From assembly GCA_949372635.1 (NCBI GenBank), contig CASIAB010000008.1:124001-188000 (forward strand): a DNA stretch of 64,000 nucleotides. Direction: 5' to 3'. The translations under genes and the position numbers were made by a program. Of this stretch, positions 39,816-50,341 are shown in pieces; within the stretch, counting starts at the first letter, position 1, and every line of letters starts with the position of its first letter. The notes beneath the pieces are model-generated. The model made no database searches, had not been told where the DNA came from, and saw only the letters and a list, made by a program, of their open reading frames with translations. Origin of the DNA: an uncultured Pseudomonadales bacterium. GTDB lineage: Bacteria > Pseudomonadota > Gammaproteobacteria > Pseudomonadales > Pseudohongiellaceae.

Positions 39816-40952
39816 ATGAAATGTTTTGGAACCTTTCCTGCTATAAGCTGCTTGCTCATAGCAACTACAACTTCTGCTGTTAATGCCCAGTCCTGATCCG
39901 ATCAATATCCGCCAACGTCGAACCATGGTATGTCACCCTATGTAGCTGAGCCAGAATGGCTTGAAGCATTTGCAGAGCAAGGCTTTATTTGGGGCTCGCA
40001 CCCTGGACTTTTCGTGGAGTCGACCAAAAGGATATTTGTTATTCAACGAGGTGAGCTTCACGTTCCCGACCCCATTCCCGATGGATTCAGATATTTTTAC
40101 GGCTCTGTTGATGGCTTGTCCGCACTCTCTCCGCCAAAAGGCACAATACGTCAGATGAAAAATGTCATCTTTGTCGTTAACGACAAAAGGAAGCTCATTG
40201 AAAATTGGAATCAATGGGATTATTTGTTTGAAGGCACTGGTGGCCCGCACATGATAGCAATCAGTCCTTATGATCCCGAAAGGCGGGTTTGGGTAGTCAA
40301 CTCCGGGCGCCACCAGATCCATGCTTTTTCAAATGACGGAAAAAAGTTGTTAATGACGCTCGGGATCGAAAATGAAACAGCAAATGATGAGACACACCTA
40401 GGGACGCCGCAGGATCTCGCTTTTCTACGAGATGGCAGCATAGTTGTTGCAGGTGGCCTAACTAACTCACGAGTAATCAAGTTTGATAAAGATGGAAATT
40501 TCCTTACAGCATGGGGAAACAAAGGAAGTGCAGAAGGGCAGTTTGATGCTGTGCATTCGATAGCGACAGATAATCAAGATCGCATCTATGTCGCGGACAG
40601 AAATAACGATCGCATTCAGGTGTTCGACTCTGACGGGAAACACCTAGCAACTTGGCCGGGATTGAACTTTCCAAATTATATTTTAATTACGGAAAATCAA
40701 GATGTGTGGGTATCAGACAATCAGCCCGTACGAATCATCAAATATAATACCGATGGCAATAGCTTGTTCTCCTGGGATGCTCATGGAAATAAACCAGGTG
40801 AATTTGGAGAGCTACATGAATTCGGGGTTGATATAAACGGCAACTGGTACGGTGCAGACAATGTACTCGGACGTTCGCAGAAATTTGTACCAAGGCTCGG
40901 AGCAAACACCGCCGAATTACTACAATTGCCAGTGCCAATGGCTCCCAGATAA
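39816..40952 (+). pseudogene. NHL-type beta-propeller protein with stop codon after its signal peptide
   Basis: From the ATG at 39816 the frame reads a classic signal peptide (CLLIATTTSAVNAQS), then meets TGA at 39894-39896. It continues in the same frame as SDQYPPTSNHG and on to the 340-residue ORF of the track (39930..40952). The rest is a six-bladed NHL propeller with repeats such as GTPQDLAFLRDGSIVVAGG and AVHSIATDNQDRIYVADRNNDRIQVF, similar to peptidyl-alpha-hydroxyglycine lyase-like proteins. Translation from the internal ATG at 39930 would make a cytoplasmic propeller without export signal. The single nonsense codon is the only lesion, so it is recent or an assembly error. Confidence 0.75.
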
Positions 40953-41228
40953 GTGAATTATAGTGTAGCCCACTTCTTCTTGGACTTATCCGAAAAGTGC
41001 TGTAAAGCATATGATCCGTGTTGCCATATCCGCTCCTAGAGCGGCGCGGAGATCGAATTCAACGTTGACTATTTATCACTTAGAAAAAATGCCGTAGGAA
41101 GGGAGCTATATTTACCCTTGATGCTAACTGAGGCTTTACTTATAGTTATTCTCCCGAATTAGTCGAGAAATTAAGAAAGTTTTCACGCCATATTTATAGT
41201 ATGACCAGCTTGTATTTACTAAGTGCAA

Positions 41229-42611
41229 CTAGCGCAATCGACGCACTCTAAATTTCCTGCCTTTGATCTTGCCATCAGTAAGAATGGTTAATGCCAGCTT
41301 CGCCACCTGCTGATCGATAGCAACATAGGCCATTTTATCGAACAGCGTGATCTTGCCAATCTGGGCACCAGTGATTTCACCGCTTGCCGTTAGTGCGCCA
41401 AGCAAGTCCCCAGCCCTAACCTTTTCCTTGCGCCCTCCGTTCACGAATAACGTGACCATAGGCGGATAGAGTTTGAAGTTTTCAGGGGTAGTCAACTTCA
41501 TAGAGCTTACTATTGTCGCGGGTGAGCCTTGGTACTCTTCGATGGCTTTCAAGTGACGCTTGTCCGCAGCAGCAAATAGGCTCACCGCGAGCCCCTTGCT
41601 TCCTGCCCGAGCCGTGCGCCCAATACGATGAATATGTACTTCAGGGTCGCGACTTAGTTCAAAATTAATTACAGCAGCCAACTCCTTAACATCGAGACCG
41701 CGCGCTGCTACATCAGTTGCGATAAGAATAGAGGCACTCTTACCAGCGAATTGAGTAAGAACCTGATCACGCTCGAACTGCTCCAAATCACCATGCAGAG
41801 CCAATGCCTGAAGACCCAGCTCGCGTAATTCCCTTCTCAGGTCATGGCACTGCTGCTTAGTGTTGCAGAATATGAGAGTCGACTCAGGCTGATAGTGGGC
41901 AAGCACATTAAAAAGCGTCTGTATCCGTTCGCTTTTCTCGACCTTGATGAAGACCTGCTCGATATCTGGACTGTGGTGGCTATCCTCTACCCGAATTTCA
42001 ATTGGGTCACGCTGCACGCTACCACTGATTTCCTTGATGCCCTCAGGATAGGTCGCAGAAAACAACAGTGATTGTCTAGAGGCTGGGATCGCATCGATGA
42101 TCCGCGTAATGTCCTCTAGAAAACCCATATCCAACATGCGGTCAGCCTCGTCTAACACGAGTGTCTCTATCGCATTGAGGTGCAAGGTTTCCTTCTCTAG
42201 ATGCTTTAGAATGCGCCCGGGCGTTCCTACAACGATGTGCGGATCCCGCCGCAAGGAGGCCAATTGCGGGCCCATCGGTTTGCCGCCGCAGAGGGAGAGC
42301 AGCTTGATATTGGGAATAGCGCTCGCGAGTCTGCGAATCTCTACCGCCACCTGTTCCGCCAGCTCGCGGGTAGGACATAGTACTAGCGCCTGGGTACTGT
42401 ACAACTGCGCGTCGAGCTTATTAAGCAGACCGATCGCAAAAGCCGCCGTTTTACCACTACCAGTCTTTGCCTGCGCGATCAGGTCTTTTCCGTTGAGCAG
42501 ATGCGGCAGAGCCTGCGCCTGAACTGGCGTCATCGATTCATAGGCCAGCGCCGCGATGCTCGCTAGGAGTTCAGGCCGAAGGGATAGGGTTGCAAATGGA
42601 ACGGAGCTCAT
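41229..42611 (-). CDS. dbpA: ATP-dependent RNA helicase DbpA
   Basis: DbpA is a DEAD-box helicase that acts on 23S rRNA hairpin 92 during 50S assembly. It has the Q motif YESMTPVQAQALP, AKTGSGKT, PTRELAEQV, VLDEADRMLD, SAT, and HRIGRTARAG, and a C-terminal RNA-binding domain that ends in the DbpA-typical KIKGRKFRVRRLR. The ORF track starts 33 bases upstream; I use the ATG at 42609-42611, which gives MSSVPFATLSL. It is a stand-alone gene on the minus strand. Confidence 0.95.
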   Translation of the reverse strand: MSSVPFATLSLRPELLASIAALAYESMTPVQAQALPHLLNGKDLIAQAKTGSGKTAAFAIGLLNKLDAQLYSTQALVLCPTRELAEQVAVEIRRLASAIPNIKLLSLCGGKPMGPQLASLRRDPHIVVGTPGRILKHLEKETLHLNAIETLVLDEADRMLDMGFLEDITRIIDAIPASRQSLLFSATYPEGIKEISGSVQRDPIEIRVEDSHHSPDIEQVFIKVEKSERIQTLFNVLAHYQPESTLIFCNTKQQCHDLRRELRELGLQALALHGDLEQFERDQVLTQFAGKSASILIATDVAARGLDVKELAAVINFELSRDPEVHIHRIGRTARAGSKGLAVSLFAAADKRHLKAIEEYQGSPATIVSSMKLTTPENFKLYPPMVTLFVNGGRKEKVRAGDLLGALTASGEITGAQIGKITLFDKMAYVAIDQQVAKLALTILTDGKIKGRKFRVRRLR

Positions 42612-42900
42612 TGAAATTGCCTGATGATCTAGGCAGCGCAGCATAGCAGATATTTAGTGGTGAGATTAGCGAGATCCCGAGGAGGGGAACACCTGTTTCT
42701 TTCATCGAAGCAAAAATACGCTAATTTTGTGCTTAGACCCCTTTTACTATTCTATTCGCCAGCCCAATATAGTAAAGTGCGCGCCCTTGTTGTACTTCCG
42801 TATCCGAACGGCTGCAGTCTACCCTAACGATTTTAAGTACTAAATCCACTCGAAGCTCTGTGCTTCCGGTGGAGCACGCTATTGGATTAAGAAAACATAG

Positions 42901-44439
42901 ATGAATTATTTGTTTAATCTGTACGACCGCTCAAAAAAAATCAATATCCTCATCGAAGTGCTATCAGGAATCACTGTATCAATTGCGCTAGTCCCCGAAG
43001 CCATCGCATTTGCATTAATTTCTGGCCTCTCCCCGCTAACTGGACTCTATGCCGCGTTTTCTATCGGATTGATTACCTCTATTTTTGGAGGCAGGCCCGG
43101 AATGATATCAGGTGCAACCGGCGCTATTGCTGTGGTAATTGTTAGCCTCGCTCAGAGCCACGGTGTGGAATACATTTTCGCTACTGTGATTCTCGCAGGC
43201 ATTATTCAAATGACTGCCGGTCTCCTCAAGTTAGGGAAGTTTATTCGACTAGTGCCACACTCCGTTATGTTTGGCTTCGTTAACGGGCTCGCAATCGTCA
43301 TCTTTCTGGCGCAAGTGGCCTCCTTCAAAGTCATGAATGCCGACGGTCAGCTTGATTGGATGACCGGATCTCAGTTAAACATCATGCTCGGCTTAGTCTT
43401 GCTCACTATGCTAATTATTTGGGTGCTGCCTAGACTCACCAAGGCAATTCCTGCGTCACTGGTTGCCATTTTAGTAGTAACAGCAATTGTACTCGGCTTT
43501 GATGTGGACACTCGCAACGTTGGCGATATAAGCTCCATCCAAGGTCGCTTCCCACCTTTTCATATACCCGATCTACCCTTTAGCTTCGAAACATTGGCCA
43601 TTATTTTACCCTATGCATTCATAGTGGCAGGTGTTGGCTTGATTGAGAGCTTACTCACGCTAAATCTGATCGACGAAATTACTGAAACTCGTGGCAAGAG
43701 TAATAAAGAAGCTGTTGCCCAAGGCTTAGCTAACTTCGTAACAGGCTTTTTCTCTGGCATGGGCGGCTGTGCAATGATCGGCCAGAGCCTAATCAACATA
43801 TCATCGGGCGCTCGAGCTCGCCTGTCGGGAATAGTGGCCTCTGTCATGCTATTAGTCTTCATAATGTTTGGCGCTGACTACATAGAAAGAATGCCCATAG
43901 CCGCATTGACTGGCTTAATGATCATGGTTGCTATCGGTACATTTGAGTGGGCCAGTGTAAGAGCAATCGGCAAGATGCCGAATCGTGACAACCTAGTAGG
44001 CTTCATAGTAGCGGCAATCACCGTACTACTGCACAACCTAGCCCTGGCTGTATTGATAGGAGTAATCATTTCCGCGTTGGTGTTTGCGTGGGAGAATGCC
44101 AAGCGCATTCGTGCCAGAAAATACATTGATGAAGACGGCGTCAAACACTATGAGATTTATGGCCCGCTATTTTTTGGCTCAGCACAGGCGTTTGCTGAAA
44201 AATTCGACGTCAAAAACGACCCAGATAGCGTGATCATCGATTTTAAAGAGAGTCGTGTGAATGACATGTCTGGAATAGAGGCTTTGAATAAAATCACAGA
44301 GCGCTATTTCAAGGCTGGCAAAGAGATACACCTGCGCCATCTTAGCCCTGACTGTTTGCAGCTATTGAAAAATGCCGAGAAGATCATCGATGTAAATATC
44401 ATCGAAGACCCTACCTACAAAGTGGCAGTTGAGATCTAA
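42901..44439 (+). CDS. SulP family anion transporter with STAS domain
   Basis: A 512-residue SLC26/SulP protein. The membrane part begins with the family segment EVLSGITVSIALVPEAIAFALISGLSPLTGLYAAF, followed by GMISGATGAIAVVI and GCAMIGQSLINISSGARARLSGIV. A C-terminal STAS domain (about 400-500: SVIIDFKESRVNDMSGIEALNKI) probably regulates it. Members carry sulfate, bicarbonate or dicarboxylates; the sequence does not decide. The gene stands alone. Confidence 0.92.
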   Translation: MNYLFNLYDRSKKINILIEVLSGITVSIALVPEAIAFALISGLSPLTGLYAAFSIGLITSIFGGRPGMISGATGAIAVVIVSLAQSHGVEYIFATVILAGIIQMTAGLLKLGKFIRLVPHSVMFGFVNGLAIVIFLAQVASFKVMNADGQLDWMTGSQLNIMLGLVLLTMLIIWVLPRLTKAIPASLVAILVVTAIVLGFDVDTRNVGDISSIQGRFPPFHIPDLPFSFETLAIILPYAFIVAGVGLIESLLTLNLIDEITETRGKSNKEAVAQGLANFVTGFFSGMGGCAMIGQSLINISSGARARLSGIVASVMLLVFIMFGADYIERMPIAALTGLMIMVAIGTFEWASVRAIGKMPNRDNLVGFIVAAITVLLHNLALAVLIGVIISALVFAWENAKRIRARKYIDEDGVKHYEIYGPLFFGSAQAFAEKFDVKNDPDSVIIDFKESRVNDMSGIEALNKITERYFKAGKEIHLRHLSPDCLQLLKNAEKIIDVNIIEDPTYKVAVEI

Positions 44440-44440
44440 G

Positions 44441-44481
44441 AAAAAAGCACAGCCATGAGGGCTACTTTAGAAGCACTGTGC
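44441..44481 (-). terminator. Terminator of the small basic protein gene
   Basis: On the minus strand, GCACAG ... CTGTGC encloses an inner GCCC/GGC stem and is followed by TTTTTT. It lies 40 bases after the stop of the 38-residue gene and would end its transcript just before the convergent sulP-like gene. Confidence 0.6.
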
Positions 44482-44520
44482 CTATACTCTGGCCCTTCTA
44501 ACCAATCTTGGGCTCGGGTA

Positions 44521-44637
44521 TTAGTTACCTAGGCCACTCTTCCCTTGCTTGGCAGCAGCCTTTGCAGCTTTCTTCTCTTTCGGGGTCAGTGCCGCTTTCT
44601 TTTTGGTTTCCTTTTTACTATTTTGACCTTTGCTCAT
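44521..44637 (-). CDS. Small lysine/alanine-rich basic protein, 38 residues
   Basis: Below the ORF-track cutoff. ATG at 44635-44637, preceded by AAGGAACAGC, stop at 44521. The product begins MSKGQNSKKETKKK and continues with lysine- and alanine-rich helix (TPKEKKAAKAAAKQ). Short MSKGQ...KKETKK proteins occur as uncharacterised single genes in many proteobacteria. The charge suggests RNA, DNA or ribosome contact, but this is inference. It has its own terminator, which supports a real gene. Confidence 0.7.
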   Translation of the reverse strand: MSKGQNSKKETKKKAALTPKEKKAAKAAAKQGKSGLGN

Positions 44638-44716
44638 GATCGCTGTTCCTTATAGTGCTGCCGTAGATGATTGTTGTTCGCTAACTTGGAAATGGCAATA
44701 CAACAATAGCGCTTAC

Positions 44717-44759
44717 AGGGCTGGAGGGAGATTAAATTTTGATCCTCTCCAGCCCTTTT
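44717..44759 (+). terminator. Strong bidirectional hairpin terminator
   Basis: AGGGCTGGAG and CTCCAGCCCT form a 10-base perfect stem, followed by TTTT on the plus strand. It separates the small basic protein gene from the serine hydrolase gene and lies just after the end of the latter on the minus strand. Confidence 0.7.
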
Positions 44760-44762
44760 ACT

Positions 44763-45993
44763 TTAGTTGTAGAGCAGCTCGCGCATAGCCGCGTGAGTTT
44801 GAATAGAGTAGAAAATATTGTCGTTCTGGATCATGCCGACGAACACAATGTTCTGCACTGGATCAATCCAGAACCAAGAACCGGCAATACCCCACCACCA
44901 ATGCGTGCCCTCAGGGGCTCCATTGAATGCAACTGAATCACTCACGACCGCAAAATCGACACCGAAGACATTACCCGGATAGATATTAGCAATATTGTCG
45001 ATACCTTCAGGCAGAAGGTTACTGCGCATAATCGCAATCGCGTCTTCAGACAAGATTCGCACGCCATCCAACTCACCCGTATTCAAGTGCATCTGCGCGA
45101 ACTTCATATAGTCGCTAGCGGTTGAGGTTAGCCCGCCGCCACCGGAAAAAAATTTCGGCTTGCTGAGAAACTGCCCCGTATCCGTTCGCGTAAGACCGCC
45201 AGTCGCTGCTTGGTTGTACTGTCTTGCGAAACGATGAGCCTTATCAGCTGGCACAAAGAAGCCTGTGTCTGCCATGCCCAATGGTCCGAAAATTCGCTGT
45301 TCTAGAAACACATCGAAAGTCTGACCTGACAAGACCTCAACGAGATATCCCTGAACATCAACAGAATAGCTGTAGACCCACTGCGAGCCCGGCTGATATC
45401 CCAGAGGTAATTCTCCTAGACTGTCTATCTGGCTCCGCCAATGAAATATCGGGCCTCATGATCCCTGCAGCAATCATGGCTTGGCTCACTGGTCCGCCCG
45501 ATAGTGGCGGAACATACATGATGCCGCCGGTATGAGTCATCAGCTCCTGAACAGTCATCTCGTGATTGGCCGCTTCGGTCAGCATATTGCCGCTGGCATC
45601 GGATTCCGTGAAAACCTTTACATCGGCAAGCTCGGGAATGTATTTGGACACAGGATCGCTGAGCTGAAACTTGCCTTCATCATGAAGAATCATCAGCGCA
45701 GTGCCGGTGATCGGCTTAGTCATGGAGAAGATGCGGAAGATTGTATCCATAGCCATAGGAACTTGGTCTTCCACATTCTGATAACCGAAAGTCTTGTTCA
45801 TCTGCAGCTCACCATCTTGGGCAATCATTAGGACTGCTCCGGATAGACGCTCTTCATCTATTCGAGATTGCATGTCCGCCGCGATGGCATCCAAGCGCAT
45901 CTGGTCTATGTCTGCGCTGCTTAAAGAAACACTAAATAGAAAAAAGAATCCGCCGAGCATTGTCGCCCAGTCTTTGTTTAATAGTCGCCGCAT
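44763..45993 (-). pseudogene. Exported serine hydrolase (beta-lactamase class C/EstB-like), frameshifted
   Basis: Two ORFs of the track are halves of one S12-family hydrolase of about 410 residues. The N-terminal half has a signal peptide (LGGFFFLFSVSLSSAD) and the nucleophile motif FSMTKPITG, then HTGGI. It loses frame after PDISLAE. The other frame continues directly as QIDSLGELPLGYQPGSQWVY, with the YSYS motif that stands for YxN, then the C-terminal ORF (TFDVFLEQRIFGPLGM and HWWWGIAGS). Removing one base from the GG at 45431-45432 (CC on the coding strand) restores a complete protein. The lesion is thus a one-base insertion, real or from assembly. Confidence 0.82.
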
Positions 45994-46109
45994 AATTTTT
46001 ACATCTCCCCAAAAATAAAAATATTGATACTTAGTCCTAACATCGAGTCATGATCCACCATCCAGCGCATCTAAATTTTCCCGCCTACCTGCCGACATAC
46101 CAGTCTCTA

Positions 46110-48467
46110 TTAATCAGGCAGGCTATAGGCAATTACATAACCGCCTGGCACATCACCGGTTTCAACATCGTCATCCACTGCCGACTCGAGCTGCAGCGCA
46201 CCACCACCATCAGCCACGGTAACGATGACATACTGCTTGCCCGTTACCGGGCTCACATAACTCATTGGTGTGGCCGTCGACGAACCGGGAAGGCTGTCAG
46301 TCCAGACCTCTTCTCCAGTAAATACATCTAGAGCACGAGCGGTACTATCAACAACACCGGCATTAAAAATTAAACCACCGCCGGTGACGATTGAACCCGC
46401 GTTATAGAACATACCCATAGGCAAAGGCAACCTGCTGGGAATACCCAGCGGACCCTGCTCCTTAGCAGTACCCAGCGGTCGTCGCCATAGTATCTCCTGC
46501 GATGCGAGATCAACTACGGCCATCTCGCCATAGGGCGGCTCGATACAAGGTGCAAATAAAGGTGAGAGAAAGAAAAAAGAATAGACCGCATAAGGAGTGC
46601 CAGCCTGCGCTCCTCCAATACCGAACCCTTCATTTTGCCTAACATCTTCTCTAGGAATAAGACGTACTACCGAGGGATTGTTCATGGTGTTGACTACCAT
46701 CAGATGATTCATCTCATCCACGGCCACGCTGCCCCAATTCATTCCGCCAGCAACGCCTGGATAGTAAAGCGAACCATGGCCTGTAGTCGGCGGAGTAAGA
46801 GGACCCTCATAGCGCATGCGCTTGAATTGCAGTCTACAAGCGGCCTGATCGAATGGTGTGATGCCCCACATGTCCGCCTCGGTTAGGCGCTGATCGGCGA
46901 AGGAAGGCATGCCAACCGAAAACGGCTGCGTAGCGACTGTGAAGTCTTCTGGAATATCTGTCTGTGGTGCAGGCAGTTCTGCCACCTCAGCGATTGGTTC
47001 TCCAGTCTCTCTATCGAGTAGAAATATTTCTGCGCGCTTGGTCGGTACTATAACGGCCTTACGTATAACACCATTGACCGGAATATCTACCAGCGTGGGC
47101 TGTGCTGGAACATCATAATCCCAGATATCGTGATGCGTTGTTTGAAAGCTCCACCTAACTCTGCCCGTTCGCGCATCGAGTGCAATTATAGAGCTCGCAT
47201 ATTTCTCCATGGCTTCACTTCGATGCCCGCCGAAATAATCTGGAGTGGCATTGCCCGTAGGTACATAGATAAGACCGAGCTCTTCGTCAGCACTGGTTAG
47301 ACTCCACACATTCGGCGTGCCGCGCGTATAGTTTTCGCCTGGAGCCGGTAAACCAGTTCTATCTTCACGGCCCATGTCCCAAGCCCAAACCAATTCGCCT
47401 GTCATGGGATTGAATCCACGTACTACACCGGATGGCTCTTCCGTCATTTGATTGTCGAGCACCCAACCACCTAACACTAATACGTCATTGGCTATCGTTG
47501 GCGGTGAAGTCACAAAATAGAATCCCGGCACGACTTCGCCCATGCCGCTAAGCAAACTGATCTCACCATTAACGCCGAAGCCGCTGCAGGGAATTCCTGA
47601 CTTCTTATCAACAGCAATCAAACGCGCATCGGTAGTCGCCGTAAGAATCCGTTCAGCACACTCCGCGGCAGGGTCAGACTCTGGACTATCGTAGTAAGTC
47701 ACACCACGGCAAGTATCCCAAAAGCCAATCTTCGGCGACTGCAGTTCGGGATCGAATCGCCAGCGTTCTTCGCCAGTGTCCGGATTCAGAGCCAGGATTA
47801 TGTTCTGACCCGTGCACATATAGAGACCGTCATCGATCTGAATCGGCGTGCCTTTGAAGGCGCCGGGCACCCCGGTACGAATTTCCCATGCTCTTTCCAA
47901 TTGACCTATGTTCTCAAGACTTATCTGATCGGTTGCGGCATAGCGAGTGCCAGTTTTAGAGGAACCATAATTAGACCAATCTCCTGTCGCATTATTTACC
48001 TGTCCAGTGCCTGCCGCACTCGGCTTGCCAACCTCAAAACCCGAAGTGAAAAACAAGGCGACAACTAGCAGCGTCAAACCTCCTAGCGTGGCCTGAGTTG
48101 ATCGTTGCTGAAACAAGGGAGCAGGCGTCGATTGCAATAATCCTCTTCGAACTCGAGGTAGAACAAACCAAAGACCCAGCACGCTGAACATAGCGACACG
48201 CGGCATTAGTGCCCAGGCATCCAAACCGGATTCGTACAGTGCCCAAAGATAGGTAAAAACCAGAAATGCTCCGTAGAGCTGCGCACCTCGTGCATCTCCT
48301 CGGAATAGAAAAATGGCACTGCCTAGCAGCACAACACCCGCAAAGGCATAGTAGAGCGAACCACCAGCTGCCAATAGTAAGACTCCCATCCACAGCAGCA
48401 GAGCGCCTGTGAGGCCGATGACTACTGAAAGAAAACGAGGTTTGGGGTATCGCGTGGAATTATTCAA
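46110..48467 (-). CDS. gcd: Membrane-bound PQQ-dependent dehydrogenase (glucose dehydrogenase type)
   Basis: The protein has about five N-terminal membrane helices (to about residue 130) and a large periplasmic eight-bladed PQQ propeller, with TGDWSNYGSSKTGTRYAATDQISLEN at the start of the propeller, repeated tryptophan-docking motifs such as GEERWRFDPEL and GRVRWSFQTTHHDIWDYDVPAQP, and PTGNATPDYFGG. This layout is that of the glucose/quinate/shikimate dehydrogenases, which feed electrons to ubiquinone. The ORF track starts at a GTG (48551), but a TTG at 48465-48467 directly after GTAGGAGACGCC fits better and gives 785 residues. The substrate within the family is uncertain. No pqq biosynthesis genes are nearby. 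Confidence 0.85.
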   Translation of the reverse strand: MNNSTRYPKPRFLSVVIGLTGALLLWMGVLLLAAGGSLYYAFAGVVLLGSAIFLFRGDARGAQLYGAFLVFTYLWALYESGLDAWALMPRVAMFSVLGLWFVLPRVRRGLLQSTPAPLFQQRSTQATLGGLTLLVVALFFTSGFEVGKPSAAGTGQVNNATGDWSNYGSSKTGTRYAATDQISLENIGQLERAWEIRTGVPGAFKGTPIQIDDGLYMCTGQNIILALNPDTGEERWRFDPELQSPKIGFWDTCRGVTYYDSPESDPAAECAERILTATTDARLIAVDKKSGIPCSGFGVNGEISLLSGMGEVVPGFYFVTSPPTIANDVLVLGGWVLDNQMTEEPSGVVRGFNPMTGELVWAWDMGREDRTGLPAPGENYTRGTPNVWSLTSADEELGLIYVPTGNATPDYFGGHRSEAMEKYASSIIALDARTGRVRWSFQTTHHDIWDYDVPAQPTLVDIPVNGVIRKAVIVPTKRAEIFLLDRETGEPIAEVAELPAPQTDIPEDFTVATQPFSVGMPSFADQRLTEADMWGITPFDQAACRLQFKRMRYEGPLTPPTTGHGSLYYPGVAGGMNWGSVAVDEMNHLMVVNTMNNPSVVRLIPREDVRQNEGFGIGGAQAGTPYAVYSFFFLSPLFAPCIEPPYGEMAVVDLASQEILWRRPLGTAKEQGPLGIPSRLPLPMGMFYNAGSIVTGGGLIFNAGVVDSTARALDVFTGEEVWTDSLPGSSTATPMSYVSPVTGKQYVIVTVADGGGALQLESAVDDDVETGDVPGGYVIAYSLPD

Positions 48468-48642
48468 GGCGTCTCCTACGGGCACTATAAATAGCACAAG
48501 GTCTAAACTACGGGTCTGGGCTACCTTTATATGCGTAATTCCGCCGCACACTAGATAACAGCCATTGATTCTACCTCATTAACAGTGTGATTCAATTACT
48601 GAGGCGGTAAGCCAACTTGGCATCTCTGGACTCTATTGAATG

Positions 48643-50331
48643 TTACTCAACGTCTCTTACGGGGCTTCCTTCACGTTGCTGGCTCTGCCAATTCTTGGGC
48701 ACATTGATAGAGACCGCTGCCGCTTGCAGCGGATCAACGCCTAGAATCACATCAGCAATCTTCTCTGCAACCATGATTACCGGCGCGTTGATATTGCCAT
48801 TTGGTAGGCTGGGAAAGACTGAGGCATCCACAACTCTTAGATTACTCAGCCCATGAACCCGACAGTCCTTGTCCACTACCGCTAAGGGATCGCTGGCCTC
48901 ACCCATCTTACAGGTGCCGGCTGGGTGATATGCACTCTCAATATTCTGTTTAACCCAAGCATCTATTTCCGCGTCACTGCTAACACTCAATCCCGGCTGG
49001 ATCTCTTCTCCGCGATAAGGGTCCATGGCAGGTTGCTGCATAATTTCGCGAGTTAAGCGAATGCATTGCCGCCAGGCTTCGATATCTTCATCAGCTTGAT
49101 AATAATTGAACAGAATACTCGGAGAGTCCGTAGCATCGGCTGATTTTATTCTCACACGGCCTCGGCTTTTGGGCTTGTTTGGACCAACGTGCACTTGAAA
49201 GCCGTGCCCGGGAACAGAGGGGGTGCCATCATAACGCATCGCAGCAGGTAAGAAATGATACTGAATATCCGGTGATTTCAAGCCGCGTTTCGAACGAATG
49301 AATGCGCAGGATTCGAAATGATTGCTAGCACCGAGGCCATCCTTAAACAACAGCCACCTGGCACCTATTAGCGCCTTACTGATTAGGCCTAGCTTGTCGT
49401 TTAGGCTTACAGGCTGCTTGCAATGAAATTGAAAATATACCTCGAGGTGGTCTTGTAGGTTTTCTCCAACACCGGGAAGCCTGCGCACTGTATCTACACC
49501 TGCTGCATCTAGAACTTCTTCGCTGCCGACACCAGAACGTTGCAACAGCATCGGTGAAGCGATTGCACCGGCTGTCAGAATCACCTCTCGCGTTGCACGG
49601 ATAGATTCAATTCCTCTCTTCGTTTTTAGAGAAACACCGGTAGCCTGTTCTCCATCAAATTCAACACGGTGCACCAAGGCATTAGTGATGACTTTGAGGT
49701 TCGATCGATGCATGACGGGATTCAAATAGGCCCGTGCCGTAGATTCCCGCACGCCGCCTCGCACCGTCATGTGCATAGGGCCAAAACCTTCTTGATACTC
49801 TCCATTGTAATCTTTGGTTTCGGGATAGCCGGCTTCTACACCCGCATCGATGAAGCTGCGGTATAAGGGATTCATGCGCATGTCGTTGCCACCGCACACG
49901 CCCAGGGGACCGTCTCCTCCGCGATAGGTATCGCCACCTTCAATCCATGATTCGGCACGCTTGAAGTACGGCATGCAGTCTAGATAACCCCAGCCTTTGG
50001 CTCCTAGCGTCTCCCACTCTTCAAAGTCGTGAGCGTTGCCGCGCACATAGACCATGCCATTTATTGTTGAGGTGCCTCCTAGGCCCTTCCCTCTAGGACA
50101 AGAAATTCGCCTGCCGTCCAAGCCCGGCTCTGGATCGGAGTGATAACCCCAATTGAACCTGTCCATCGCCATGGGATAGGACAGGGCCGTGGGCATTTGC
50201 ACGAAAATGTTTCGGTCACTGCCGCCTGCTTCCACCAGCAGCACACTGTTGCCGGAGTTCGCGGAAATCCGATTCGCCAATACGCAGCCTGCAGAACCAG
50301 CACCTACTATTATGTAATCAAATTCTTCCAT
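48643..50331 (-). CDS. GMC family flavin oxidoreductase (choline dehydrogenase-like)
   Basis: A 562-residue FAD enzyme with the dinucleotide motif [21 protein letters not shown] signature [18 protein letters not shown], the second signature [15 protein letters not shown], and the catalytic histidine in [12 protein letters not shown] near the end. It oxidises an alcohol to aldehyde. BetA-like choline dehydrogenases look similar, but glucosides and other alcohols are possible. The start may be the ATG at 50349, which overlaps the stop of the BCCT-like gene (ATGGGTAG), or the ATG at 50329-50331 used here. The overlap with a BCCT-like transporter suggests a quaternary ammonium or related alcohol as substrate. 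Confidence 0.88.
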   Translation of the reverse strand: MEEFDYIIVGAGSAGCVLANRISANSGNSVLLVEAGGSDRNIFVQMPTALSYPMAMDRFNWGYHSDPEPGLDGRRISCPRGKGLGGTSTINGMVYVRGNAHDFEEWETLGAKGWGYLDCMPYFKRAESWIEGGDTYRGGDGPLGVCGGNDMRMNPLYRSFIDAGVEAGYPETKDYNGEYQEGFGPMHMTVRGGVRESTARAYLNPVMHRSNLKVITNALVHRVEFDGEQATGVSLKTKRGIESIRATREVILTAGAIASPMLLQRSGVGSEEVLDAAGVDTVRRLPGVGENLQDHLEVYFQFHCKQPVSLNDKLGLISKALIGARWLLFKDGLGASNHFESCAFIRSKRGLKSPDIQYHFLPAAMRYDGTPSVPGHGFQVHVGPNKPKSRGRVRIKSADATDSPSILFNYYQADEDIEAWRQCIRLTREIMQQPAMDPYRGEEIQPGLSVSSDAEIDAWVKQNIESAYHPAGTCKMGEASDPLAVVDKDCRVHGLSNLRVVDASVFPSLPNGNINAPVIMVAEKIADVILGVDPLQAAAVSINVPKNWQSQQREGSPVRDVE

Positions 50332-50341
50332 AATTTTTGCG

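Noticed and set aside
39894-39896. TGA as a selenocysteine codon
   Set aside because: The position just after a signal peptide is not a catalytic site and no SECIS-like stem follows; a nonsense change is simpler.
41030-41044. CCGCTCCTAGAGCGG palindrome
   Set aside because: Short stem, three-base loop, no T run and no clear neighbour role.
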